Positions 53,859 to 63,599 of a DNA stretch of 64,000 nt are shown here, piece after piece. Below the pieces are notes generated by a model. That model did not search any database, was not told where the DNA came from, and saw only the letters and a program-made list of their open reading frames with translations. The stretch lies in assembly GCF_001445575.1 (NCBI RefSeq), contig NZ_CP013200.1, positions 2,294,001 to 2,358,000 of the forward strand, in the 5' to 3' direction. The position numbers and the translations under genes were made by a program. The number at the start of each line of letters is the position of its first letter. The first letter of the stretch is position 1. The DNA comes from Arthrobacter alpinus (GTDB lineage Bacteria > Actinomycetota > Actinomycetes > Actinomycetales > Micrococcaceae).

Positions 53859-54935
53859 ATGGCTGCCATGGATAATTCAATCCCGCTCCTGCCGGGTCAG
53901 ATCAGTATTGGCGAGGCTGGCGGCAACACTAACGCCAGCGCCGGCCGCGGTGCCGCCAGTGAACTGGCTGCACCCGTGGCGGAGCCCGAAGAACGCGAAC
54001 TCGAAGCGGCCTTGCGACCCAAAAACCTTGACGATTTTGTGGGTCAGGAACGTGTCCGCAAACAGCTGTCGCTGGTGCTGGCTGCCTCGAAAATTCGTGG
54101 ACGCAGCGCCGATCACGTACTGATGTCAGGCCCTCCCGGCCTAGGTAAAACCACTCTCGCCATGATTGTTGCCGCCGAAATGAACGCGCCCTTGCGCATC
54201 AGTTCGGGCCCGGCCATTCAGCACGCTGGGGACCTCGCCGCCATCTTGTCCTCGCTCACCGAGGGCGAGGTGCTGTTCTTGGATGAAATTCACCGCATGT
54301 CTCGCCCCGCCGAGGAAATGCTGTACATGGCCATGGAAGATTTCCGTGTGGACATCATTGTCGGCAAGGGTGCCGGAGCCACGGCCATTCCCTTGGAGTT
54401 GCCATCGTTCACCCTAGTTGGTGCTACCACCCGCGCCGGTCTGTTGCCGGGTCCGCTGCGCGACCGTTTTGGATTCACCGGGCATCTGGAGTTCTACTCG
54501 GTTGCCGAACTTGAACTGGTGTTGCGCCGTTCCGCTGGAATGTTGGATTTAAAGCTCACCAGCGCCGGTTTCGCAGAAATTGCCGGGCGCTCCCGTGGCA
54601 CACCACGCATCGCCAACAGGCTGCTGCGCAGAGTCCGTGACTGGGCGCTGGTCCATGGCATCGAATCCATTGATGCCCGCACCGCTTCAGCGGCTCTGGA
54701 CATGTATGAGGTGGACGCCCGCGGTCTGGACCGCTTGGACCGTTCTGTTCTTGAAGCTCTGGTCAATAAGTTCAACGGCGGGCCCGTAGGTTTGTCCACG
54801 CTAGCCATCGCCGTGGGGGAGGAGCCTGAAACCGTGGAGACGGTGGCAGAACCCTTCCTGGTGCGTGAAGGTCTGTTGGGCAGAACCCCCGCGGACGCAT
54901 CGCCATGCCGGCGGCATGGGCTCACCTTGGGCTGA
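53859..54935 (+). CDS. ruvB: Holliday junction ATP-dependent helicase RuvB, 3' end frameshifted
   Basis: A hexameric branch-migration motor. An acidic N-terminal extension precedes [20 protein letters not shown]; Walker A is [12 protein letters not shown], Walker [10 protein letters not shown], sensor region [20 protein letters not shown], and the winged-helix C-domain ends [14 protein letters not shown]. There the family continues RGRIA..., but one C is missing in a C run (near 54885-54889), so the frame reads [14 protein letters not shown] and stops at 54935. In the restored frame the protein would run [20 protein letters not shown] and end at 55000. The lost Arg-Gly-Arg segment contacts DNA in known RuvB structures, so the shortened protein may be impaired. 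Confidence 0.9.
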   Translation: MAAMDNSIPLLPGQISIGEAGGNTNASAGRGAASELAAPVAEPEERELEAALRPKNLDDFVGQERVRKQLSLVLAASKIRGRSADHVLMSGPPGLGKTTLAMIVAAEMNAPLRISSGPAIQHAGDLAAILSSLTEGEVLFLDEIHRMSRPAEEMLYMAMEDFRVDIIVGKGAGATAIPLELPSFTLVGATTRAGLLPGPLRDRFGFTGHLEFYSVAELELVLRRSAGMLDLKLTSAGFAEIAGRSRGTPRIANRLLRRVRDWALVHGIESIDARTASAALDMYEVDARGLDRLDRSVLEALVNKFNGGPVGLSTLAIAVGEEPETVETVAEPFLVREGLLGRTPADASPCRRHGLTLG

Positions 54936-55312
54936 AAATGCCCGGCAACGCCGTTGCCGCTGCCATGATCCCCTTTGACGGGGATGACAACGACGTTTGA
55001 GGCACTGAGGTTTGAGGCATAGTCGTTTGGGGTAGTGCATGAGGGAAGTGCCGTCGTCGACAGTTTTGAATTCCGCTCAGAGCGGTATATGTAGCGGCAC
55101 AAAAGCGTCATTTGAGGTTTTTTGCGCGCAATGTGTGTAAATATGCGCGGTTCTGGGTTGATTCTCATCCCACGTCCAGCTTTACCCTCTAGACTGTTAT
55201 GACGTCCGGCACGTTTGTTTCGAGCTGACTTGACCTTGAACTTCAAAGAATGGAAATCCAGCTGTGGCCTTGAGTAGTAATCTGACCAACAACTCCACCC
55301 TCGGGGGTTCTC
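54936..55312. other. ruvB-yajC intergenic region
   Basis: The first 65 bases are the out-of-frame 3' end of ruvB (to 55000). The rest shows no gene. A weak inverted repeat (GCGCGCA near 55124 with TGCGCG near 55144) is the only structure noticed; a promoter for yajC-secD-secF is expected here but was not clearly identified. Confidence 0.4.
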
Positions 55313-55705
55313 ATGGACCCGATGAGTATTCTCTTGTTCGTCATGTTTGGACTGCTCATCTTCATGATGATGCGCAAGCAAAAGAAGGCCAAGGCTGCGG
55401 CTGCTGAAAAGCGTTCCAAGCTGGCCCCGGGTGTTGAGATCATGACCAACTTTGGCCTTTTCGGCAAGGTTCTTTCCATTGATACTGAGGAGAACAAGAT
55501 CCTCATGGAAATCTCCCCCGGAACCACGGCAACCGTGCACAGCCAGACTGTTGCCAAGATCATTGAGCCTGCGGATGCGGTTGAGGCCATTGTTCCCGAT
55601 GATGCATCGTCATTGACCTTGAACCTTGACAAGGCCCCCGATGCTCCTGAGTCCGTAGAAGACTCCTTGGAACGTCTGAACAACAAAGACAACAAAGACA
55701 ACTAG
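55313..55705 (+). CDS. yajC: Preprotein translocase subunit YajC
   Basis: A 130-residue small membrane protein of the Sec holotranslocon. One N-terminal transmembrane helix (MSILLFVMFGLLIFMMM) is followed by RKQKKAKAAAAEKRSKLAPG, the basic stop and family linker, then VEIMTNFGLFGKVLSID and a C-terminal acidic tail. First gene of yajC-secD-secF; secD follows after 94 bases. Confidence 0.92.
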   Translation: MDPMSILLFVMFGLLIFMMMRKQKKAKAAAAEKRSKLAPGVEIMTNFGLFGKVLSIDTEENKILMEISPGTTATVHSQTVAKIIEPADAVEAIVPDDASSLTLNLDKAPDAPESVEDSLERLNNKDNKDN

Positions 55706-55799
55706 CCTTATCCGGGTTGGCGGCTGCTGTGCAAAGGACTTCCTTGGCGCAGCAGCATTGCCATGTTCACAATCCCGTGACCAATAGAAGGATCCCTTG

Positions 55800-57566
55800 A
55801 TGGCACGAACAGGTCCGGCGTCAACAGCTCGCAGAACTCTTCTGTGGCTTGCGGCGCTCATTATTGCATGCACCCTGGCAGTAGGTGGCGGCGTCCTCGC
55901 CGGGGCCACCACTTGGGCGCCAAAGCTCGGCCTTGACCTTGAGGGCGGTACCCAGATGATTCTGGCGCCCAAGGTTGAAGGAACTAGCAATATCGCCGCT
56001 GAACAATTGGACCAGGCTGTGTCCATTATTCGCCAGCGTGTGGACGGTTCGGGTGTCTCTGAAGCCCAGATCTCCACGGAAGGCGGGCGCAACGTTGTTG
56101 TAAGCATGCCGGGTAAGCCCACGGATGAGGAGCGTAACCTCATCAAGGCTTCTGCCAACATGAACTTCCGCCCTGTCATTGCCGCGACTCAGGCTCCCAC
56201 CGGTGCCGTCCCGGAAGCTGAGCGGACTGCCGCGGATAAGCTGCCGGTTCCCACGGCCGCACCGCTTAACGCCAGCGATCCCAACTGGGTTGATGCGGCG
56301 CTCATGAAGCAATTTGAAGCTACCAGCTGTATTGCCCCGCTGACGGAACGCCCTACCACGTCGGATGCGAACAAGCCGATTGTCAGCTGTGAACCCGATA
56401 CCGGTTTCAAGTACATCCTCGGTCCGGTGGAAGTTCCCGGCAAGTGGATCAAGACCGCTTCCTACGGCCTGCAGTCCGGTGCTCAAGGTGCCACAACCAA
56501 CCAGTGGTCAGTTCAGCTGACCTTGGAGAAGCCGCAGGGTGCTGATGCGTTCAAGACAGTAACTCAGCGCTTGTATGCAAAGTACTTGGCAAATCCGAAC
56601 GATCCTCAGGCACGTTTTGCCATTGTCCTTGATGACAGCATCGTTTCAGCGCCTGCTTCTCAAGCGGTCATCACTGACGGTCAGTCATCCATCACTGGTA
56701 ACTTCACCGAAGCCAGCGCCAAGGCTCTGTCCGACCAGCTCAAGTTCGGTTCGCTACCCATCAGCTTCGAGATTCAGAGCGAAGTTCAGATCTCGGCGAC
56801 CCTTGGTCTGCAGCAGCTGGAAATGGGTCTTTTGGCCGGTTTGATTGGTCTTGGCCTCGTGGTCATCTATTCACTGTTCCAGTACCGCGCGCTTGGTCTG
56901 GTCACCATTTTCTCCTTGGTCATTGCAGGTGTTCTGACCTACTTGGCGATCGTGCTGCTGGGCTGGGCGGAAAACTACCGTCTGTCCCTTGCTGGCGTGG
57001 CGGGTATCATCGTGGCCATTGGCCAGACCGCTGACTCGTTCATTGTGTACTTCGAACGCGTCAGAGATGAGTTGCGAGACGGTCGAGGACTTGTTGCCGC
57101 CGTGGAAAACGGTTGGGAGCGCGCCAAGCGGACCATCCTTGCGTCAAAGGCCGTGAACGTTCTCGCTTCCTTGGTCCTGTATTTTGTCTCTGTTGGCAGC
57201 GTCAAGGGCTTCGCTTTTACTCTTGGTCTGACAGCGGTGGCCGACCTTATTGTGGTCTTCATGTTCACCCACCCCACGCTGCAGTTGCTGGCACGCACCA
57301 AATTCTTCGGCGAAGGACACAGCTTCTCAGGTCTTGATCCGAAGCAGCTTGGCGCCATTCCGCTGTACCGGGGCGCCGGGCGATTCCGTACTCCGGAAGA
57401 AACCGCAGCCGTGGTCAAGGGCAAGAACGTCCGCGCCGCTGGCGAAGCCGAACGCCGCCAAACCATCGCTGAGCGGCGGTTGGCTGCCAAGGAAGCAGAA
57501 ATGGTTGGCAGCAAGGGCGCCGGGGCCGCAAAGTCCGAGTCCAGTGCCTCGAAGGAGAGCAAATAA
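55800..57566 (+). CDS. secD: Protein translocase subunit SecD
   Basis: A 588-residue RND-type partner of SecYEG that uses the proton gradient to help export. Seen: an N-terminal helix, the P1 domain start GLDLEGGTQMILAPKVEGTS, the P1-base IIRQRVDGSGVSEAQISTEG, a long extracytoplasmic region, ITGNFTEASAKALSDQLKFG, five C-terminal helices (for example GLIGLGLVVIYSLFQYRALG) and AGIIVAIGQTADSFIVYFER. The ATG at 55800 follows AAGGA. The stop overlaps the secF ATG by one base. Confidence 0.95.
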   Translation: MARTGPASTARRTLLWLAALIIACTLAVGGGVLAGATTWAPKLGLDLEGGTQMILAPKVEGTSNIAAEQLDQAVSIIRQRVDGSGVSEAQISTEGGRNVVVSMPGKPTDEERNLIKASANMNFRPVIAATQAPTGAVPEAERTAADKLPVPTAAPLNASDPNWVDAALMKQFEATSCIAPLTERPTTSDANKPIVSCEPDTGFKYILGPVEVPGKWIKTASYGLQSGAQGATTNQWSVQLTLEKPQGADAFKTVTQRLYAKYLANPNDPQARFAIVLDDSIVSAPASQAVITDGQSSITGNFTEASAKALSDQLKFGSLPISFEIQSEVQISATLGLQQLEMGLLAGLIGLGLVVIYSLFQYRALGLVTIFSLVIAGVLTYLAIVLLGWAENYRLSLAGVAGIIVAIGQTADSFIVYFERVRDELRDGRGLVAAVENGWERAKRTILASKAVNVLASLVLYFVSVGSVKGFAFTLGLTAVADLIVVFMFTHPTLQLLARTKFFGEGHSFSGLDPKQLGAIPLYRGAGRFRTPEETAAVVKGKNVRAAGEAERRQTIAERRLAAKEAEMVGSKGAGAAKSESSASKESK

Positions 57567-58570
57567 TGAAGAGTTTCGCTACTTTCGGCAATGAGCTGTA
57601 CACCGGTGAGCGGTCTTACGAGTTCGTTGGAAAACGCAAGATTTGGTTCAGCATTGCTGGCGTCTTGGTTTTGCTTTCCATCTTGTTCCCTCTGTTGGGT
57701 GGCGGGTTCAACTTCGGCATTGATTTCCGGGGCGGTTCCCAGTTCACCATTTCGCAGGTGACGAGCACTGATGTTGCCATCGGTCAAGCGGCTGTTGCCA
57801 AGGCTGCCCCGGGTACGGCGGCAGTTGTCACCAACGTGGCCGGCGACACCATGCAGGTGCAGACTGACAGGCTCAGCGACGACCAGACTCTGGCCGTCAA
57901 GGATGCCCTGAAGTCTGCTTATGGTGTCACTGAGGACCACATCACCTCCACCTTTGTTGGCCCCAGCTGGGGACAGGACGTCTCCCGTCAGGCCATCATC
58001 GGCTTCATCGTGTTTGTCCTGTTGGCCACCGTCTTGATGGCTCTTTACTTTAGGACCTGGCGCATGTCCATTGCGGCCATGGTGGGCCTGCTGGTGGTTA
58101 TGGCTGTCACCGCTGGTATCTACGCCGTGTCCGGTTTCGAGGTCACGCCGTCGGCCATCATTGGCTTCCTGACAATCTTGAGCTATTCGCTATATGACAC
58201 GGTGGTGGTGTTTGACAAGATTCGAGAAAACACGCAAGACATCACCAAGTCTGAGCGCCGGACGTTTGCCGAAGAGGTCAACCTCGCAGTGAACCAGACT
58301 CTGGTGCGATCCATCAATACCATGATGGTAGCGGTGCTGCCTGTGGCATCCATTCTGTTCATCGGTGCACTCCTGCTCGGTGCCGGTACCCTGCGCGACC
58401 TCTCGCTGGCCTTGTTTATCGGAATTATTGTGAGCACCTTCTCCACGATCTTCGTGGCTGCTCCCATGTACTCATGGCTGCGCGAGCGTGAACCCGCTCT
58501 GGCCAAACAGGCCAAAAAGGTGCAACAGCGCCGCGCCAATGACGCAGTTGCCGTGTCCGCTACGGCTTAG
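57566..58570 (+). CDS. secF: Protein translocase subunit SecF
   Basis: A 334-residue partner of SecD. Seen: the first transmembrane helix (IWFSIAGVLVLLSILFPLLG), FGIDFRGGSQFTISQV, and the conserved block VTPSAIIGFLTILSYSLYDT followed by VVVFDKIRENTQ, then helices LPVASILFIGALLLGAGTLR and AAPMYSWLRER at the end. It is followed by a very strong terminator. Confidence 0.95.
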   Translation: MKSFATFGNELYTGERSYEFVGKRKIWFSIAGVLVLLSILFPLLGGGFNFGIDFRGGSQFTISQVTSTDVAIGQAAVAKAAPGTAAVVTNVAGDTMQVQTDRLSDDQTLAVKDALKSAYGVTEDHITSTFVGPSWGQDVSRQAIIGFIVFVLLATVLMALYFRTWRMSIAAMVGLLVVMAVTAGIYAVSGFEVTPSAIIGFLTILSYSLYDTVVVFDKIRENTQDITKSERRTFAEEVNLAVNQTLVRSINTMMVAVLPVASILFIGALLLGAGTLRDLSLALFIGIIVSTFSTIFVAAPMYSWLREREPALAKQAKKVQQRRANDAVAVSATA

Positions 58571-58600
58571 GGATCCGCCACTGAAGTCTCTGCGGCCCCC

Positions 58601-58649
58601 AACAGGGCCGGGGTCGAATGCTACGCATTCGACCCCGGCCCTGTTTTGG
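58601..58649 (+). terminator. Strong terminator of yajC-secD-secF
   Basis: A perfect 21-bp stem (58601-58621 with 58625-58645) has a 3-base TAC loop and ends in GTTTT. It lies 30 bases after the secF stop. Confidence 0.92.
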
Positions 58650-58737
58650 TCAACATTGCTCTGCTGGGCACCTTAGACTGGGTTAATGCCCCGGCGCAGG
58701 GGCGCACAGGACGTACGTGTGTGAGGGAGGTAATGCG

Positions 58738-61086
58738 TTGAACGATGAATCGCCCTCGCATGAGCTAGCGACAGATTCCGGCGTGAAAGCGCAGCCCACC
58801 GGTGAAGGTTCCGGTCAGCGGCCTGCAGATATTCGGCCCACCTTTCCAGGTCGCCGTGAACGCACTAGGTCACGCCTAGCCCGCCTCACCGGCTGGTCCA
58901 CGGAAAGCTACTCACCCATCCTGGAGCCTTTGTTGCGCATTGTGCGCGCCAAGAACCCCAAAGAAGACCTGGACCTGCTCCAGCGCGCCTTCGTCATTGC
59001 CGAAAAGTACCACGACGGCCAAAAGCGCAAGAGTGGAGATCCCTACATCACCCACCCTGTTGCCGTGGCCACCATCTTGGCTGAAATGGGCCTCAGCGGC
59101 AGCACCCTGGCCGCAGCACTGCTGCATGACACGGTGGAAGACACGCCCTACACCCTGGCTGAGCTGGAACGTGACTTCGGCAAGGAAATCACTCTGCTGG
59201 TGGACGGCGTCACCAAATTGGACAAGGTTGATTACGGCGAGGCCGCGCAAGCTGAAACGCTGCGCAAGATGGTCATTGCCATGTCCAAGGACATCAGGGT
59301 CCTGGTCATCAAGCTGGCTGACAGGCTACATAACGCGCGTACCTGGCGTTTTGTCTCAGCCCAGTCATCGAGTAAGAAGGCCCGGGAAACCCTCGATATT
59401 TTTGCTCCGCTAGCCCACCGCCTTGGCATGAATGCCATGAAGTGGGAATTGGAGGAGCTCTCCTTCGCTGCCTTGTACCCGAAGGTGTACGAGGAAATTG
59501 TGCGCATGGTCCAGGACCGCTCACCCGAGCGTGAAAAGAAGCTCGGGTTGATCCGCCGTGAACTGCTTGACGTTCTGCGTGTCACCAAGATCAAGGGTGA
59601 AATCAGCGGCCGGCCCAAGCACTACTACTCCATCTATCAAAAGATGGTGGTTCGCAAAAAAGAATTCGATGACATTAACGACCTCATTGGGGTTCGTGTC
59701 TTGGTGGAGACAGTGGGAGACTGTTACGCCATGCTGGGCGAGGTCCATTCACTCTGGACGCCCTTGGTGGGACGCTTCAAGGATTACATCGCGCTGCCCA
59801 AATTCAACATGTACCAGTCACTGCACACCACGGTGCTGGGTCCCGGCGGCAAGCTCGTGGAAATTCAGATCCGGACCCGAGAAATGCACCAGCGGGCCGA
59901 ATATGGCGTAGCGGCGCACTGGATGTACAAGAGCGGCAACAAGGCACCAGCTGGCACCAATCAGGACGATATGAGCTGGCTGCGTTCCCTCATGGACTGG
60001 CAGCGCGAGACAGTGGACCCGGGCGAGTTCTTGGACTCCATGCGCTTTGAAATGAACGCCAAAGAAGTGTACGTGTTCACACCCAAGGGCAAGGTGGTGG
60101 CACTGCCAGCCGGGGCAACCCCTGTGGACTTCGCCTACTCCGTGCACACCGAGGTGGGGCACCGGACCATTGGCGCCCGCGTCAACGGAAAACTTGTGCC
60201 ACTGAACAGTGAACTTTCCAACAGCGACACCGTGGAGATCTTTACCAACAAGGCCGAAGGTGCCGGTCCCAGCCAGGACTGGCAGAACTTCGTCAAGAGC
60301 CCCCGGGCCAGGAATAAGATCCGTCAGTGGTTCACCAAGGAACGCCGCGACGAGTCCATTGAAAAGGGCAAGGAACTCCTCACGAAGGCTATGCGGAAGG
60401 CGAACCTGCCCCTGCAGAAAATGATGACCCATGACGCCCTCATGGCCGTCACCGAGCACTTCCACTATCAAGACATAGCTGGTCTCTACGCAGCCGTGGG
60501 GGACGGGTATACCTCCGCCCAATCAGTGGTGGAGCGCCTCCGCGACGTCATGGGTGTGGCAGATGTTGAAGAAGTTGCCCCGCCGTTGGAAACTCGTGTT
60601 TCCAACGCCCGGTCAAGGATTTCAAACTCCGGAGTGATCGTCCACGGCGTGGACGATGTCCTGGTGAAACTGGCCAGGTGCTGCACTCCGGTGCCGCCGG
60701 ATCCCATCTCAGGTTTTGTTACCAAGGGCTCGGGTATTTCTGTGCATCGCCGTGACTGCCCCAACCTCCTGCACCTCAAACATGAGCCGGACAAGCTGGT
60801 CGAGGTTGATTGGGCCCCCACACAATCGGGAGTTTTCCTGGTGGAAATTCAAGTTGAAGCACTGGACCGCAAGAGCCTGCTCTCCGACGTGACCCGAGTC
60901 TTGGCGGAAAATCATGTGAACATTCTGGCCGCCAGCGTCAACACCAGCACCAACCGTGTTGCCATCTCCAAGTTCGCGTTCGAAATGGGTGACCCCAAGT
61001 ACCTGGACCACGTCCTGAACGCGGTGCGACGCATCGACGGCGTGTACGACGTCTACCGGGCCACCGGTTCCCAGCGCCGCGCCTAG
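58738..61086 (+). CDS. relA: Bifunctional (p)ppGpp synthetase/hydrolase, RelA/SpoT family
   Basis: A 782-residue stringent response enzyme. Order: HD hydrolase domain (YITHPVAVATILAEMGLSGS, then ALLHDTVEDT, the HDxxED site intact), RelA/SpoT synthetase domain (GRPKHYYSIYQKMVVRKKEF and FNMYQSLHTTVLGPGGKLVE), TGS domain (VYVFTPKGKVVALPAGATPV), a zinc-finger-like segment (LARCCTPVPPDPISGFVTKG) and a C-terminal ACT domain. Both activities should be present, as in other actinobacterial Rel proteins. The TTG at 58738 has GGGAGG seven bases upstream and is preferred to the GTG at 58717. Confidence 0.95.
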   Translation: MNDESPSHELATDSGVKAQPTGEGSGQRPADIRPTFPGRRERTRSRLARLTGWSTESYSPILEPLLRIVRAKNPKEDLDLLQRAFVIAEKYHDGQKRKSGDPYITHPVAVATILAEMGLSGSTLAAALLHDTVEDTPYTLAELERDFGKEITLLVDGVTKLDKVDYGEAAQAETLRKMVIAMSKDIRVLVIKLADRLHNARTWRFVSAQSSSKKARETLDIFAPLAHRLGMNAMKWELEELSFAALYPKVYEEIVRMVQDRSPEREKKLGLIRRELLDVLRVTKIKGEISGRPKHYYSIYQKMVVRKKEFDDINDLIGVRVLVETVGDCYAMLGEVHSLWTPLVGRFKDYIALPKFNMYQSLHTTVLGPGGKLVEIQIRTREMHQRAEYGVAAHWMYKSGNKAPAGTNQDDMSWLRSLMDWQRETVDPGEFLDSMRFEMNAKEVYVFTPKGKVVALPAGATPVDFAYSVHTEVGHRTIGARVNGKLVPLNSELSNSDTVEIFTNKAEGAGPSQDWQNFVKSPRARNKIRQWFTKERRDESIEKGKELLTKAMRKANLPLQKMMTHDALMAVTEHFHYQDIAGLYAAVGDGYTSAQSVVERLRDVMGVADVEEVAPPLETRVSNARSRISNSGVIVHGVDDVLVKLARCCTPVPPDPISGFVTKGSGISVHRRDCPNLLHLKHEPDKLVEVDWAPTQSGVFLVEIQVEALDRKSLLSDVTRVLAENHVNILAASVNTSTNRVAISKFAFEMGDPKYLDHVLNAVRRIDGVYDVYRATGSQRRA

Positions 61087-61114
61087 ATCTGGTGGCGCCC
61101 AGCGCTTGTTCCTC

Positions 61115-61867
61115 CTAGAGTTCCGGCTCCGCTGGCGGCGGAGCTAGGAGCGGGGCCAGGAACGCTTGGAGCATGGCGGTCTGCTCTGCGGGGTCCAGGG
61201 CCGTGCCCTCGAGGTCGAGGAACATGCCCTCCTCGAGGGAGCGGCCCCCGGGGTCTGGGAGCATTGACTGCACAAGGGCCTGACCGCGGATTTTGCCGGG
61301 GACGTGCGGTGCTTCTGAGAGGGCGCGGAGAATACGCTCGAGCGGACACCCCAGGGCAGGCTCCCCGGCGAGGGCAGCCACGACAGGGCGAGCCAGCGCT
61401 TCCGGTGCACTCCGGGCCACATCCAACGCTGTGCGCAAACCGTCGGTCAGCCTCGTGGTCTCTAGTGCGAGCACGCAGTGTGCATCCAGCTGGACCTGCC
61501 GCACCGAGCAGCCGCTGCGGCGCGGCAGCGAGGCACTGTTGCCATCATTTTCCACCAGCAGGGCAATCTCGCCCGGCGGTGGAGCGCAACCGTACACCCA
61601 CGCCGCAGTGAGCTGGCTCAACACTGCCCGGTGGCTCAGAAAGGCAGGGATGTGGTGTGCCAGCGCCGCCGCCCGGACGGCAGGGGTTTCAGGAAGCGAG
61701 GATGGCCGGAAAACCTGACCAAAAACGTGGCTGAGCACCCCGTCCATGGCCATGGCTGACAACTCGGAAAAGATGAAGAGAGTTCCCGGCGCCAGAAGCG
61801 TCTCGATCTGTGCATTGGCTGAGTTTGATGGGTCTGTTGGGTTTGTTGGGTTTGTTGGGATTGTCAT
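61115..61867 (-). CDS. AbiEi-like hypothetical protein with NPT-repeat N-terminus
   Basis: A 250-residue protein. The core SHRAVLSQLTAAWVYGCAPP, CSVRQVQLDAHCVLALETTR and LTDGLRTALDVARSAPEALA resembles the AbiEi/DUF559-type layout (a wHTH-like start, a name-like RTxxDxAR motif), but the C-terminal nuclease block of DUF559 proteins is missing. The first 16 residues, TIPTNPTNPTDPSNSAN, come from a 9-bp tandem repeat. The resemblance is from pattern memory; the function is unknown. It follows relA on the opposite strand. Confidence 0.65.
   Translation of the reverse strand: MTIPTNPTNPTDPSNSANAQIETLLAPGTLFIFSELSAMAMDGVLSHVFGQVFRPSSLPETPAVRAAALAHHIPAFLSHRAVLSQLTAAWVYGCAPPPGEIALLVENDGNSASLPRRSGCSVRQVQLDAHCVLALETTRLTDGLRTALDVARSAPEALARPVVAALAGEPALGCPLERILRALSEAPHVPGKIRGQALVQSMLPDPGGRSLEEGMFLDLEGTALDPAEQTAMLQAFLAPLLAPPPAEPEL
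61829..61864 (+). repeat. 9-bp tandem repeat inside the start of the AbiEi-like gene
   Basis: Four units of the form TGGGTTTGT, two exact and two with one change, run from 61829 to 61864. On the minus strand they encode N-P-T units. Such a tract can slip in replication and shift only the length, not the frame. Confidence 0.7.
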
Positions 61868-62002
61868 CCCTCAAGCGTGCACCGCCTTGCGGCGAAGAAA
61901 AAGACCCCCTGGCTAGGCTGTGGACAACCTAGCCCGGGGGCCTTGTAAAACCGTGAAAACCGTCTCAAACTGCTCGCGGATTATGCCCGCAGGAGCTCAA
62001 GA

Positions 62003-63478
62003 TCAGGAGAAATCCGCAGCGGCCTTCTGGATTTGCTCCAGCCACAGCTCACGGGCGGCCAACGCCTCGGTGGCCTTGGCGACCTTGCGGGCATCCCCGG
62101 CCTTCTGCGCGGCAGCCAGATCGTCCTTCAGCCCTGCAATGGTGGCTTCGAGCTGGCTCAGCGCGCTGCTGGTGCGAGCCTTGGCTTCGGGATCGCTGCG
62201 GCGCCAGTTGTCGTCCTCAGCGGAGCGGACAGCTTCTTCAACCTTGCGCAGGCCAGCCTCAACACGCGCCATGTCATTGCGCGGCACCTTGCCGGCTTCT
62301 TCCCAGCGGTCACGGATGGACTGCAGCGCCTTCTTGGCGGCGTTGAGGTCCTTGATCGGCAGCAGTGCCTGAGCTTCGGTGATCAGCGCTTCCTTGACGA
62401 CCAAGTTGGCACCGAACTCCTCATCCAAGGCGTTGTTGGTGGCCTGGCGGGCGGCAAAGAACTTATCCTGCGCACCGCGGAAGCGTGCCCAGAGTGCGTC
62501 GTCGTCCTTGCGGCTGGCCCGCGGGGAGCTCTTCCACTGGTCCATGAGGCGGCGGTACTCGCCTGCAGCAAAGCCCCAGTCGGTGGAGGTGGCCAGTTCC
62601 TCAGCAGCGGCGATCAACGCTTCTTTGGTGCTCTTGGCTGTCGCGTTGGTGCTGTCCAGCTGTGAGAAGTACGCGCGGCGGTGGCGGTCAAAGACTGTCC
62701 GGGCGCTGCGGAAACGCTTCCACAGGCCTTCTTCCGTGGCACGGCCCAGACGCATTCCCGACTTCTGGGCGTTCTTCCACTGCTCGAACAGCTCGTTCAT
62801 GCGTGCGCTGCTGATCTTCCACTGAATGGTGGCGGGATCCTCGGCAGAAATGGTCTCGGCCTCGGCCACAATCGCTTCACGGGCGGCAAGTTCGACGGCG
62901 CGAGCCGAGTCGTGTGCCGAGCGCTCCTGCGCAGCCAGTGCCTTGATGTTCTCTTCAAGGGTGACTAAACGAGCAAGAGCTGCGTTGACGTCGCCCACGG
63001 AGGTGCGCTCTCCCAACTGCTCGCGCAGGTGGGTCACGGTTTTGTTCATATCCGTGGTGGGGGCCTTGGCCTCAACACGCTGCTCGAGCAGAACAACCTG
63101 GGCCAGGATGTCATCAAACTTGCGCACAAAGTAGCTCAGGGCCTCGTCCTGCGTGGCGCCGGGGTACTGGCCAACAGGGAACTCTTCTCCGTCCAAGAGC
63201 AAGAAGACGTGGCCGTCTTCTTCGGCGCGGCCAAACTTGGCGGCTTCGGCCAAGTTGACGGCGGGAGCTGCCGGGGCGGGCACGGGGGCTGAAACTGCTG
63301 GCGCAGCCGGTGCCTTGGGGCGCGCGGCAAATGCGGCCGGGGAAGGTGAGGGAGCCGGAACGGCTGCCGGAGCAGGGGCGGGAGTTGCCGCCGTCGTGCT
63401 TTCTACAGTGGCATTTTCCGTTACGGGAAGCTCTGTTGTTGAGGCAAGTGTTTCGTCGGATTCTTGACTGTGTGTCAC
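62003..63478 (-). CDS. DUF349 domain-containing protein
   Basis: A 491-residue protein. A Pro/Ala-rich, disordered N-terminus of about 75 residues (APAPAAVPAPSPSPAAFAAR) leads into FGRAEEDGHVFLLLDGEEFP and then several helical DUF349 repeats, recognisable as MNELFEQWKNAQKSGMRLGR, LWKRFRSARTVFDRHRRAYF, RRLMDQWKSSPRASRKDDDA and ALQSIRDRWEEAGKVPRNDM. The repeats form coiled-coil-like helices. The function is not established. It is a common actinobacterial gene near relA and the cyclophilin gene upstream. Confidence 0.9.
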   Translation of the reverse strand: MTHSQESDETLASTTELPVTENATVESTTAATPAPAPAAVPAPSPSPAAFAARPKAPAAPAVSAPVPAPAAPAVNLAEAAKFGRAEEDGHVFLLLDGEEFPVGQYPGATQDEALSYFVRKFDDILAQVVLLEQRVEAKAPTTDMNKTVTHLREQLGERTSVGDVNAALARLVTLEENIKALAAQERSAHDSARAVELAAREAIVAEAETISAEDPATIQWKISSARMNELFEQWKNAQKSGMRLGRATEEGLWKRFRSARTVFDRHRRAYFSQLDSTNATAKSTKEALIAAAEELATSTDWGFAAGEYRRLMDQWKSSPRASRKDDDALWARFRGAQDKFFAARQATNNALDEEFGANLVVKEALITEAQALLPIKDLNAAKKALQSIRDRWEEAGKVPRNDMARVEAGLRKVEEAVRSAEDDNWRRSDPEAKARTSSALSQLEATIAGLKDDLAAAQKAGDARKVAKATEALAARELWLEQIQKAAADFS

Positions 63479-63551
63479 CGCTAAAAGTCTTTCGCTTGAT
63501 GGATGCTGGCAGATGGAACAAACGAATCTGGCCAGGACCGCTGTGGTGCTT

Positions 63552-63586
63552 TTCCCTGAGATGCGCGGCTGTGCCGCATCAGGGAA
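63552..63586. other. Hairpin between the cyclophilin and DUF349 genes
   Basis: TTCCCTGAG (63552-63560) with CATCAGGGAA (63577-63586) forms a stem interrupted by one unpaired base, enclosing ATGCG/CGCAT. It lies 13 bases after the end of the cyclophilin gene on the minus strand. There is no T run downstream on that strand, so it is a weak terminator candidate. Confidence 0.4.
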
Positions 63587-63599
63587 GGCCTGATGAAAA

